From Pieris napi (lineage: Eukaryota; Arthropoda; Insecta; Lepidoptera; Pieridae): a stretch of DNA of 64,000 nt. Position numbers and translations under genes: made by a program. Location of the stretch: positions 9,811,001-9,875,000 of the forward strand of contig NC_062240.1 of the NCBI RefSeq assembly GCF_905475465.1, in the 5' to 3' direction. The notes beneath the pieces are model-generated. The model ran no database searches. It worked only from the letters and a program-made list of their open reading frames with translations, and was not told the DNA's origin. Positions within the stretch are counted from its first letter, which is position 1, and every line of letters starts with the position of its first letter. Positions 51,301 through 61,204 of the stretch are shown one piece after another.

Positions 51301-52083
51301 ATTAAACATTGTTTTTGAAAGATCTGTGTATGTTTCCCAGTCAGCTCTTTTATATATAAACCTATCTACAGGGGAATTGAGATGATATTTATCTATATCT
51401 AATGAAATCTCTGTTATTGTTGGATAATGGTAACTTCCCATTGTATCATCATGTACAGACCATTCACATAGTGGTGCGAGGCTGCCACTAATGAAGCTTA
51501 CATCAATGGCAGAAGCAGTTTGTCTAGGGCGATTTAAGGTTGTAGGTCTACCATCATTTAAAATACACAAATCTAAGTCATCAATTAAATTAAATAACTC
51601 CTGACCTCTACTTTTGGTTGACTGACAACCAAATGCAATATGATGAGCATTAAAGTCACCACTCATAAATATGGGCTTTGGTAAATCATTAATAATGTAA
51701 CGGAGTCTATTAAATCGTATACGCCCACTTGAAGGTGGACAGTATATACAGAGAATTGTTAAACTACTATGTCCAGTTGATACAGATACACCAACTGTTT
51801 GTATATCTTCATAAAATCTAGTATTTAATATATTATACTTAAGGTATGGTTTTATTAGTATTGCAACTCCATTATGTGCATTGTTTGAATTTTTGTTGTA
51901 AATATTATATCCTGGTATTTTAAAATTATTATCTTTAAACCATGTCTCATTTAGAAGGCAAATATCAATATTTTGTTGTTTTAAAAATTGAATTAATAAA
52001 GGTTTTTTACTATTTGCACTTTGAATATTAAACTGAACAATACGTAGCTTGGATTGTGTAGAACTAGGCCCTACACAATCCAT
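48328..52083 (-). CDS. LINE ORF2: endonuclease, reverse transcriptase, RNase H
   Basis: 1251-residue polyprotein for target-primed reverse transcription. An APE-type endonuclease occupies about 12-225, with LNETW (E46) and SGDFNAHH (143-150); the usual SDH near its end reads SYH (217-219). Reverse transcriptase, about 470-740, has the catalytic FADD at 669-672 and LDVQSAFDSVD at 580-590. RNase H, about 957-1085, keeps D962 (TDGSK), E997, D1022 and D1078. A C-terminal CxxC...HxxxxC zinc-knuckle follows at about 1195. The ATG overlaps the ORF1 stop by one base (TAATG), a layout linked in other LINEs to termination-reinitiation. RNase H plus a three-knuckle gag suggests the I or R1/LOA side of the tree; exact clade needs a tree. 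Confidence 0.95.
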   Translation of the reverse strand: MDCVGPSSTQSKLRIVQFNIQSANSKKPLLIQFLKQQNIDICLLNETWFKDNNFKIPGYNIYNKNSNNAHNGVAILIKPYLKYNILNTRFYEDIQTVGVSVSTGHSSLTILCIYCPPSSGRIRFNRLRYIINDLPKPIFMSGDFNAHHIAFGCQSTKSRGQELFNLIDDLDLCILNDGRPTTLNRPRQTASAIDVSFISGSLAPLCEWSVHDDTMGSYHYPTITEISLDIDKYHLNSPVDRFIYKRADWETYTDLSKTMFNDLILQSHDPISTYNNFCSHLDTLKEMSIPKLTKTNTFISRPPSPWWNCICEQSVIASYNALKLYRKEPTIENYINYKRKDAQKKRTISEQKKIGWNNLCNTFNRNTHISKIWNLLKMFKGIRPKNKSYTDVFVSPLLDKLSDNSNLIEVDQLNIVFEINNDNPNSKFLLDPFSWSEFLTSLHSRRNTTPGLDDYPYIVIKNLDVSAQKLFLNILNLLWSNKCIPQSWKTQCVVPILKPDKCPEFASSYRPISLSSCLGKIFENMVKVRLDWYVESKCFIPPIQFGFRRGRSSADSFTSLISDLKNAKHRKLNTVCVFLDVQSAFDSVDPGILVQIMSRLGVPGHLCKWIFNFLNNRTIYARHNNILYGPKCASRGTMQGATLSPLLYNIYTSEICKYVNNRNVNILQFADDIVLYSSNYNLEIAIDNMNKSLFQLLQYYNYRLHLKINPSKSSVMFFGNEASNSNIIYNNEIINRVTSKKFLGIILDPKLTFEEHIKYISKNAHRGLNVIRSLCGVTWGADPKILSILYKSIVRSHLDYSSLAYMNSSHVNKLDILQNKALRIISGAICSTPIRAMEVETKVMPLILRRILLAERYCLKLIASNNTQVINKIVPYIDRSPRRPLTTAQGLICGNSPTMSDIFLEIDNSFSKIRKQCPWPCYSFSYQCISHPINVVHQTINNNSEMLQFLEENTMYYVIYTDGSKASDYVHAALYDPQAKFSSSFILHEPCSIFTAEAYAVYQALMRIREINNIKYFLIISDSLSLITALTTLTVKFKSNYILYFIKQIIQQYHNNNIQIFFLWVPSHKGISGNEMADKTAYEGVNAVDVRNTMNVPMSDYLQCIDQNIQNLWLEMWKKDQDTKGKWYGSIQVDLPARPWYHRMPDVPRDFITIINRLRFGHNTAPSHLARLGIIANKTCSHCNSSDGTVEHIIFDCQKFLIDRLVLASELSDVENKCDLLSRPPPLKQLLQDELTYKHIYNYIKNTIKTI

Positions 52084-53225
52084 TATGTTAAATTTTTTAA
52101 TAATGCATCTTTTATAGTTTTCATATTCGTGGGTGTACTGTCATCTTTATTGGCTAATTCCACCAACGTCTGCACTAGGGCCATAAGCACATCGTTGTTG
52201 GAAATTATTAGATTTTTAAGGTCCTTAGAAGGGACTATTTTAACTTTATTTACATCCGACTTATTTACAATAACATTACTATTTACAAGTTGTGGTTTTG
52301 GTGGAGGGAGTGGAGGGAAATCTGTTTCATTGGTGGTAACTTGTTTTGTTAAGGCAACACTTGCATAAGAAATGTTGCTTTTCTTTTCACTAATCTTCTT
52401 TATTTTGATAGGACATAATCTAGAAATCGCAAGATGAGGCCCACTGCAATTTATGCAGCTGATCTCAGTTGGTTTATCACATTGCTTATACAAGTGTTCA
52501 CCTCCGCAAATACTACATCTTTGTTTCCCATTACAAATCTTAGCTGAATGATTAAATTTAAAACAATTATAGCACTGTAGTAAAGGTGGAATGTATTCGA
52601 AAACTCTGTACGAGAATAGATCGTATTGTACATTATTAGGCAGTACATTAGATAAGAAAGTGATGCTTACAGTTTGCAATGCAATGCGCTCTTGTCCTAC
52701 CTTCTTTGTAAACCTTCTTATTGCCACTATTTCATATATCGAAGAAAGTCTAGTATATAGTTCTTTGTTAGAGATGTTCGCTGGAACAAATCTAATTATG
52801 CCGGTTTTTTCAATTTGCGCTGCCGGTATGAACGCCTTCATTTCATATTTTGTCAGAAAAGTGGTATTGTTAATAAAATTATTTGCCGTATTATACTGCT
52901 TGAATAATACTGCTATTTTATTGGCATTCACCCTCTGAATGCCCGTCACACCTTTTATGTCCATTGCGAAAATATGATTTAAATATATAGGGCTCTTGTT
53001 GCCCAATCTATCGTCGTTTGTGGATTCCACATACACTTTAAAGTCTGTGTTGGTTGAGTTTTCTGGATAAAGTCTTTTATAGTTCGGTTTGTAATAGGGC
53101 AGATACGCATCTCGCTCATCGCCGCAGTCCGATCGTCCAGCGCCTACGCCTCCTCCTTCATCCGTAGGCCTTGGCCGTTTTATTGAGGCGGGCGGGTGAG
53201 ACCCGCCCCCCTCGTTTACCTCCAT
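52083..53225 (-). CDS. LINE ORF1: gag-like RNA-binding protein with three zinc knuckles
   Basis: 380 residues. Three CCHC-type knuckles lie at about 218-231 (CYNCFKFNHSAKIC), 237-249 (CSICGGEHLYKQC) and 257-271 (CINCSGPHLAISRLC). They form a nucleocapsid-like region that packages element RNA, as in I and Jockey elements. The region before them (about 60-200) is presumably the RRM-like gag core. Proline-rich and Glu/Gly-rich ends. The stop codon overlaps the ORF2 start. Confidence 0.92.
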   Translation of the reverse strand: MEVNEGGGSHPPASIKRPRPTDEGGGVGAGRSDCGDERDAYLPYYKPNYKRLYPENSTNTDFKVYVESTNDDRLGNKSPIYLNHIFAMDIKGVTGIQRVNANKIAVLFKQYNTANNFINNTTFLTKYEMKAFIPAAQIEKTGIIRFVPANISNKELYTRLSSIYEIVAIRRFTKKVGQERIALQTVSITFLSNVLPNNVQYDLFSYRVFEYIPPLLQCYNCFKFNHSAKICNGKQRCSICGGEHLYKQCDKPTEISCINCSGPHLAISRLCPIKIKKISEKKSNISYASVALTKQVTTNETDFPPLPPPKPQLVNSNVIVNKSDVNKVKIVPSKDLKNLIISNNDVLMALVQTLVELANKDDSTPTNMKTIKDALLKNLT

Positions 53226-53370
53226 TGCTATTGTGCTTTTCAGCAGCTAATAGCAATATTTAAAATCACTTTAACTATAAAAAAATCACTATTTATAGAA
53301 AAAAATTAAAATTAAAGTTTAAAGACAACCGCGCTTTTTCAAGGTTCCCGCCAGAATCCTGATGATTAGG

Positions 53371-55599
53371 TTGTTTGTTTACATAGATAATTAATTCACT
53401 GGATTAATTCTTTAAAATGTAGAGTGTTATAACTTAAAACCATAAGAAGTTTTTAATTCGTCGTGTCTTTTAGTGTAGCATTATTAGGTTTCTATTTCAC
53501 TAGGATTACATTCATATCGTGTCGTAACTCCTTAGGCTCAACTCACTCTTATAGGAGTTTTACCTATGTAATGCTTTATCTTTATAATTCCTGAAAAATT
53601 CTTTCACTTCCTAGCTACAAGCTAACTAAAGTTTATAGTTTCTATATTACTTGTAAGCTAACATATGATGGAGTCTAAATATACTTAATAAGCCTAAATA
53701 GTCCAATCAGTTTAGCATTTATGATTCAACTTTTTATTAATTCCAGGCAGAAATTTCATTTACCATCCTTAAGGGGAGGTCAGTGGAAATATAAATCTAA
53801 AATGGTGACCAAATTCGGACAGTAGGTAGGTTACCAGCTATTTGAATTTTGAATGCAGCTACACTGTTATGTTAATAACTCGATAAAAATCAGCTTTTTA
53901 ACAAAAAATTAAAAGACTTAAGTTATTGTTAACTTAAATATGATCAAGTAATTATGTATATTCATTACATAATTATTACTGCAGATCTCAATTTTAGAAT
54001 TTTTAAATGATAACCAATTTTTTTTTCAAAGACCCTATTTATCATAATTAAGATCTCTAATTCGCATCTTGGGGCTTTAATTCTTGCACCAATTGAATTT
54101 GGTAGGGGTGCAGAAATGCGGTGTAATGAAGATCTATGCACAATTAAAGCACTAGCACTAAATCCAAACTTTCTTTTGACGCCTGTTATTAATTTTTTGC
54201 GAAAAATAAAAATAACTCCAAAAATGCGCCTGTTCAAAATTACAAACTATACCGTACTTATTTAAATAGAAAATATCGAAGGCGCACCTAGATAAATATT
54301 ATTTTATGGTCGTTTATATATTTAAATGTTACATTAAATAATGTTCATATTTGGTATTTTCCGCTTTTATTTAATCTGGTCTGTAATATTTATTACAGTT
54401 GTGAAAAGTATAATAAGACCAAACTTAGATACATACTCACTTTTTCGTCAGAACTATAGACAATAAACATTCATACTTGTGCTTTTCGAGAGGAGACCTG
54501 CCAAGCAGAATTTGCGGTCTTTAGCCTTTTATTTGTGGAACTAAAGTTGGAAGTTGTAAGTTGTAAGTTTGCAATATGAAATGTGCTAGTATACCGACTT
54601 TGAGACTGAATAATGAAATGATGTTTAGCCTAAAATTATACTTAGTAATGAAACAACGTACGTATATTTCTTTTGACATCTTTATTATGAACATCCAAAA
54701 ATAATTAACAGGCAAAATATGGTAGGTATACATTGTAATCATTTAATATCTTTTTCTACAGTAGACTTTATTATTTATTAGGTATATAATATTTACAATT
54801 TACAACAATTTTATAAATAATAATTATTTAGTTTGATGATTTTGAATTTATAGGATCTATTTAAGTGTATTGTACTTACATTCTTTTTAGTCATTCGAAA
54901 ACCATAGTTTATAAATTAATTTCTTCAATATCGACGCTCACGAACATCTATAATGACAATTGACATACGTTGTCAGACTTTAAAAGATTTACGAGACATA
55001 TTCACTAAAATAAGATTTGTTTGTTGATTTTATTGTATCAAACAGAAAGATATGCTGTACCCTGGCCCAGCTATATTATAAAATTGTAGTCATAACAAAT
55101 TAATTGAATTTTTCTTTTGGTTTTTATTATGCACGTCCCTTAATCAATTATATTTACTATAACACTTAAAAAGTAATTATCTTAATTTTATTAATGACTT
55201 TTAATCGTACGAAATATATTTTTTTAAATTCATCATAATCTGGTATTTAACTATACGTCAGATAACGTAGACAGACAAAATACTTTAATAGTAATTACGA
55301 TAGTATAAATTTTTGGTCAATGTATGGCACATTTACATCTATATTATGATTTAAGTAAATATGTACCCAAATATTGTACATGAATGTAAAGCTATTTGTA
55401 CAACAATAATATAACATGTATGTAACTAACATAATTGAGTATTTCACGACGTCGTCTTACAGTTACCAACACACAGATACAAAGTTTAACATTCAAATAA
55501 TTCCATACTCATTTGAGACGGGAATGTAAACGCTTTGGATTTTGCAGCCAAGGGCGAAGCTCGCGGCACGTATTGAGACACTGGGGCCGGGGCTTGACG
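53371..55599. other. spacer upstream of the LINE, no gene seen
   Basis: AT-rich DNA between the retrotransposon and the 3' end of the receptor kinase. It should contain the kinase 3' UTR (candidate minus-strand AATAAA at 55123-55128). No coding region recognised. Confidence 0.4.
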
Positions 55600-58500
55600 T
55601 CAAGTGTAGTCATCATCAATGTCCTCATCTTCGCTGAACTCTGAATCCGGATCCAGGTCCGGTAGTGGCTTCATATAGTCTGCATTACACGGTGGATTTG
55701 TTGGAATTAAATACCCTGTAGAATCTTGCGGTGGCGGCGGTGGTCGGGGCAGTCTTATTTGAGTACTTCCATTGGCCGCAGCCGCTACTTCGAGTTTCCT
55801 ACAAATCTCGTCAAAGCCAATCCTACTTCTAGGATCCGTTGCCCAACATTCTCTCATTAATCTACAGGCGAATTGCGGGCAGTCCTCAGGTGGGACCAGT
55901 AAGATACCGTTTGTGATTCGTTTCGTTGCATCGTCATTATTGCAGCCGTAGTAAGGTTGTTTACCGCGGCTGTAGATTTCCCATAGGACAACTCCGTATG
56001 ACCAAACATCAGATTCGTGCGTAAATCGAGCGTAAACAATACTCTCAGGGGACATCCATCGCACTGGCATGGGTCGTTCTCCGCCCATTTTGTAATAGTC
56101 ACAGGTGTACACGTCACGGGACATCCCAAAGTCTGCTATTTTTACCGATAAGTTTGCTCCAACTAAACAATTCCTAGCGGCAAGGTCGCGGTGGACGAAA
56201 CGCTTAGAAGCAAGATACTGCATGCCTCTTGCTACCTGAAGAGCGATGTGTAGTAGCGCCGGTTCTAATAAGGTAGGTCCAGCTCTTCCACCGCCTCGAG
56301 ATCCTCGTAGTACACCAGCTAAATCACCCCATTCCATGTATTCGAAGACCATCCACGGACTAGCATTGATGTCATCTGTAATATTGTTATATTATTAGCC
56401 CACTGGAAGAGTTTTCTCACAAAATAAAATGGTATTTAGTTTTTGTTATTGGTGCAAGAAAGTTTTAAATAAGTAATTATTAATTGTTTAATGTTTTTGT
56501 ATAATCAACCATGCTAGGTATAGGAATTTGAAGTAATTTTAAATGTAGTTTACCTCTGTAAACTACTCCAACCAGACTTAAAATGTTTGGATGTCGGAAT
56601 GCGGACATAATTGACACCTCTCTGACGAAGTCTTCTTCGGCACTTCGGCCAGCGCTCTCTTTCAGTACTTTGATTGCCACAACTTGTTCACCATGGTCGA
56701 CACGAAGAACACCTAGAAAATTTAACATATTTTTAATAATATTCTGTGTGCTAGAGTAATATAGAGAATAAATACATTTTTATAGATAGTTGATATCAAT
56801 TTGGTTGACATTAAGTTGGTCTATCTTACCTTTATGAACTTTTCCAAAACATCCTTCCCCGACTTCTTCCAGGAAGGTCAGAGCACTGCGATCGAGGAGT
56901 TTAACCTCAGGTTCTGTGGCATCGCCGCCGTGATGAGGGGCAGGCGAACCAGGAACCACCAACGCCCCAGCACCGCAGACGCCGTACTGCGGGTTCGTTA
57001 TATACCGTTCAGCAAGCAGAGGCTCGCCAGGTCGTACACGCTACAAAGATAATGGCAGACATTGGCAAAGCAAGGTCAACGAATGATTGTGTTTTGTTCC
57101 ATTCACATATAATATCCATGAAAGCTTGCTTTTGAAACGTTTAGTCAGTTGTAATTTTTACTAATGTGACTTAAACATAAACATTTGAAATATTATCGAA
57201 TAAAAATGAAATATTAAATTCAACTCACGCTTTACCGTTGGTATCTAAGTACACTTGGTGCTTAATTTTTCTTTCAATTTGATTTTATTTGTAGACAGAC
57301 TAGCACATTCTGGCTGCGTTAAGTTACTACAGTTATTAATGATTTAATATATTACGAATGTGGTACAGCTGAAATACTAATAGTTAAACGAAAAATTAAG
57401 CAACGGTCACCCGCACCATGCGCATGCACATGCACATACTATAAATTGTGATAACTAAACGCGATGTACCCTGGTTAAATCAGTAGTAATTTAAGACCCA
57501 ATAACGATTGTTTAAAGAATGCTTTTTTTAGATTCTGTACTTGTATGGGTTTTTCTTTCCTTCAATATATTTTTATGATTGACTTACGTTAATGAATAAC
57601 TCTGAACTGGTAGAGCCTTTGGAAAGGGGAAATTACAAGCTTTTCATGGATATAATACGATAATAGTTAAATGACATGATTTGGCAATGTTAGTTATGAA
57701 GCGAAGCCCCTTACCGGTTTGACTTTTCTGTCGACATCACAGATTCGCTTTCTGAGGTAGATAATTACACTAATTATTGCTACTATGACCAATAAGGAGA
57801 CACAGCCTGCGACCACCGTCATGATAATCGGTGCAGTTGGGTTTTCATGAACGTTGGCTCCGATGAATGATGGGTCGGTGCCCGTTGTTTCAGTAAGAAC
57901 TTCACTGCTTACTAAGGACTTCGCACCCTGAAATAAAGTATAGAGTTTATGAGCTTAATTTTTATAATCAGCTATGTTAGGAAAAGTATGGGTATGCGTG
58001 TTGGCCTAGTGACTTCAGCGTGCGACTCTCATCCCTGAGGTCGTAGGTTCGATGCACGGCTGTGCACCAATGGATTTTCTTTCTATGTGCGCATTTAACA
58101 TTCGCTGGAACGGTGAAGGAAAACATCGTGAACAAACCGGCTTGTCTTAGACCCGGTCGATGGCGTGGGTCAGGTACAGGAGGCTGATCACTTGCCTCTT
58201 ATATTAACAAATGATCATGAAACAGATACAGAAATCTGAGGCCCAGACCTAAAAAGGTGCCACTGATTTATGGGTAAGCGTGGAGACGCATAAAAATGTC
58301 GGTCTTATAAGGGTAGACAATGTTAACTGTGGTGAAGCGTTACATTAATATTGAATATAACCCGGAGTGCAGGTGGAAGGCCCGGCTAGGGCAATGAATT
58401 TGTTTGTGGATAATAAATATTTCCTCTTAGGTGGTGATATCGCGAGGAAACTACCTTGTCTTAGAGTAAGATTCATGTCAATACGTTTTTGACATACGGG

Positions 58501-61147
58501 AGTAACACTTTCTTTTTATTTATGGAAGTGGGGGTAAGTGATAAGTCCGCCGCCCATGGACACTCTCATTGCCACAGGGTTCGCGAATGTGTTGCCGGCC
58601 TTTTAAGAATTGGTACGCTCTTTTCTTGAAGTACCCTAAGTCAAAGTGGTTTCGAAATACTTGGTAAGTTTCTACATAGTGGTGGTGGGTGGCAAAAACT
58701 ACCTTAAAAATCGCTTAGCTCTAAGTCAGACATGTCAAGCATAAGACTGATTTCTTACTTGACTAATGAAAAGACTTATCCAGTAGCACTACAACCCTTT
58801 ATGCATATTAATTTTAACGAAAATTATTTTAGGCTATTGTCTATGTCTCTATTTTGGCGCCAATAACGATAATCTGTCTGACCGCTGACGTCACAAATGT
58901 ATGAATATTTATTAGAAACCACAAAAAAACGAGCTACACTTTGTAGAGTTTTAATTGTATTACCATCGCAAACGCTTAAAGCGTTCAATATTTTTTATTA
59001 TGTTTAAATTACTATTAACTAAAAATATATTTAGTTTAGTGATTGACCTTTTTTTTAATTTTAATTTAAATTAAATCGTTTGAAGACGAAGACTGAGGGT
59101 AATCAAACTATTGAATGGTCCCACAAATTTTGGGCGGTTCCAATGATCGTTTGTATAGGGGCAACAATGTTGTGTAGGAATAAAGAGTTTTATTTTATTA
59201 ATAGCAACATCCCGATGAAGCATCCGCCGATTTTTCAAAGAGGTCAATTGTGATGCTAATTCTGAATATCTAAGTATCAATGACACCGTTGTATATACGA
59301 TATATGTCTTTAGCTTTGGACATTTTCTTGAGGTTGTCACTTTTTTTATGTTAATGTAACAAAAGTAACTTTAACAAATACCTATATTGTGACGTTGACT
59401 TGATCTCGTAGTTAGTCTCGGTCGTGATTATCAGAATAGCACTTAGAGTAATCTTTTTGACCAAATACTAGACTAGTGCAACGAAATAAAACTTCTGAAA
59501 CATATATATATTTTTTAATTAAACAACTCTAAATTTGTGTATTATCGGTAATTATTTAAAATGGTTTTAAAAAAAATTATAACGCGCTTAACCAAAAACT
59601 GTAGCAGTCTAATAATCTGTACGAATACGTAGATACTCAATATACGTAGAACACTATTACGTTTTTCATGACTTTGTTCTAATAGACTACTATTACGAAG
59701 AACACTGACAATGCACATACAATAAAATACAAACAATACAAAACTTAATTCAAATCAATATATATTTATTAATGAACGTCAATGTTAAAAAAAGGAAGAT
59801 CTAAATTTACATTTACTACCAGTGCCCAAATCAAGGGCGTAGAGCGAGAAGAACTGACAAGAATCTCTTCTACACTTATTTTAATCACCAAGTTTTTGCT
59901 TTAAAAATAAATTATAGGGTAGAACTAGGGTAAGTACTTACAATAAAGTAAGAAATGCTTTTCATAAGTAAAAATACGCAAAGTTAAAGAGTTATCAACA
60001 AAAGTATATCGTATCACTTTCTTTTAAGTATCAAAGTTATATTACATTTCCGAGTAAAATAATGATACCTCGATTTATTTAATTAATGGATGGAAAAAAA
60101 CTTTATTATTTTCCTTATTTATATTACGTTTTTTATTCAACGGTAAGTGGACAGTTTCTTCGCGCACTAAAATATAAAACCTTTTTTGTAATGGTAAACC
60201 GCGTCAATAATGAATTTTCATACAACTTTGTTATTCGTTCTCGGAGACAACGAAAAAAATGCAATGACGTATTTTCCGAGCAGCTTCAGTAAAACAATAG
60301 TTACATTATATAACCCTTACTTGTGCTGTTGGAGATATCGGCGGGTATCTTGTCTCCGTCGCATTCGACGGTCCTGGTGGGATGATATTGTGAATTGCTT
60401 TGCTCTGTGTCAATGGCACTGAAAAAATATATTATTTTTAGTTTAATAGGATGAATTCCTAGGGGGCCTAATAGCCTAGCGATCTTATTAAGTGGCAGCT
60501 AGGTGAGGGGTACCGGGTTCGATTCCCGGTTCGAGGGCAAGTTTTAATTTAATTTAAAATTTGTTCTCGGCCTTTGGCAGGGTTGTGCGGTACCGGGCGA
60601 GTGCCTAAACCGTACATGGAGGACATGATCGAATTTCTAAGGCGAAAAGCTCGAATGATAAAAATCTCATACTTGACGCTGTCTCATGCTGACGCACAAA
60701 CCGTGCCAGAGCCATAAAAAAAAAGATGAATTCCTGGCAAGATTGGATTGATGATGATGGTGTATTTTGGCAACTGTCACTATTCCTTATTATTGAACTC
60801 TTAAGCTGTTGATTGTATTTTATATATCTTTAAAAAATAACAATTAATAATAAATATAATGTTTAATATTGCTTAAAATTATAAACTACGCCGGCTGTGT
60901 TAATAAATATTACATTATTATAACGTTTTTAACTGTCCAATAGTTAACTAAGATATTAATAACAAAGTTCATGTAATGTTTGAAGACTATCCAGTACCTG
61001 TGCTTCGAGGACAGCTGACACCATCTCTCATAGGTTGCCCATCCGTCGTGCAGACACAATAATGGGACGTATTGTTGGACACCTGTAGGCAACCAGCCTC
61101 TGGACCACCGCATGACGAAGACTCGCATCCACCAGGAAAATATTTAA
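55600..61147 (-). CDS. receptor tyrosine kinase, ROR/Trk/MuSK class, 3' part
   Basis: Single-pass receptor kinase, partial at its 5' end. Exons: 61147-60998, 60418-60321, 57927-57715, 57040-56830, 56712-56554, 56375-55600; phases agree and give about 535 residues. Exon 61147-60998 encodes a six-cysteine EGF-like module (ending YCVCTTDGQPMRDGVSC). A Thr/Pro/Ser linker follows, then a membrane segment in 57927-57715 (IIMTVVAGCVSLLVIVAIIS). The juxtamembrane NPQY (56984-56995) resembles the Shc/Dok PTB docking site of Trk and MuSK. The kinase has GEGCFGKV, VAIK, HRDLAARN, DFG and the activation loop YTCDYY; all catalytic residues are present. The tail has GYLIP and DYMKP tyrosines and ends in an acidic stretch. 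FLEEVGEGCFGKVHKG is closest to ROR, but an EGF-like module next to the membrane is not ROR-like, so the subfamily is left open. Confidence 0.9.
57996..58275 (+). mobile_element. SINE family A copy
   Basis: GTTGGCCTAGTGACTTCAGC head, GGTTCGATGCACGGCTGTGC, TTTCTTTCTATGTGCGCATT and an end at AAAAGGTGCCACTGATTT. In the receptor kinase intron upstream of the membrane exon. Confidence 0.75.
58532..58715 (+). repeat. dispersed repeat C copy
   Basis: GCCGCCCATGGACACTCTCA, GCCGGCCTTTTAAGAATTGG, TACGCTCTTTTCTTGAAG blocks, then a region with CATAGTGGTGG. In the same receptor kinase intron. Confidence 0.65.
59770..59895 (+). repeat. dispersed repeat D, partial copy
   Basis: GAACGTCAATG start and CAAATCAAGGGCGTAGAGCG core, then AGAAGAACTG. 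In a receptor kinase intron. Confidence 0.5.
60460..60722 (+). mobile_element. SINE family C copy
   Basis: Head GGGGGCCTAATAGCCTAGCG, box-B-like GGGTTCGATTCCCGGTTCGA, then a body nearly identical to 34842-35093, ending ACCGTGCCAGAGCCATAAAA. In the receptor kinase intron just upstream of the linker exon. Confidence 0.75.
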
Positions 61148-61204
61148 CTGAAAACCAAGATATTATTAGACCATCCTTTATCGATAACTGATAAGTCGTG
61201 GTAA

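Larger units (their letters stand above)
48221..53359 (-). mobile_element. full-length non-LTR retrotransposon (RNase H-bearing I/Jockey-type)
   Basis: 5139 bp with a minus-strand poly(A) tail at 48221-48243, two intact overlapping ORFs and a short 5' UTR. It is flanked by TGATGATTAGG at 48210-48220 and 53360-53370, an 11-bp target-site duplication that fixes both ends. Complete length, open frames and an exact duplication point to a recent insertion. Located about 400 bp upstream of the DOCK start codon, in the same orientation. Confidence 0.93.

Noticed and set aside
55857..56129. Minus-strand frame overlapping the kinase
   Set aside because: Out-of-frame shadow of the kinase C-lobe exon.
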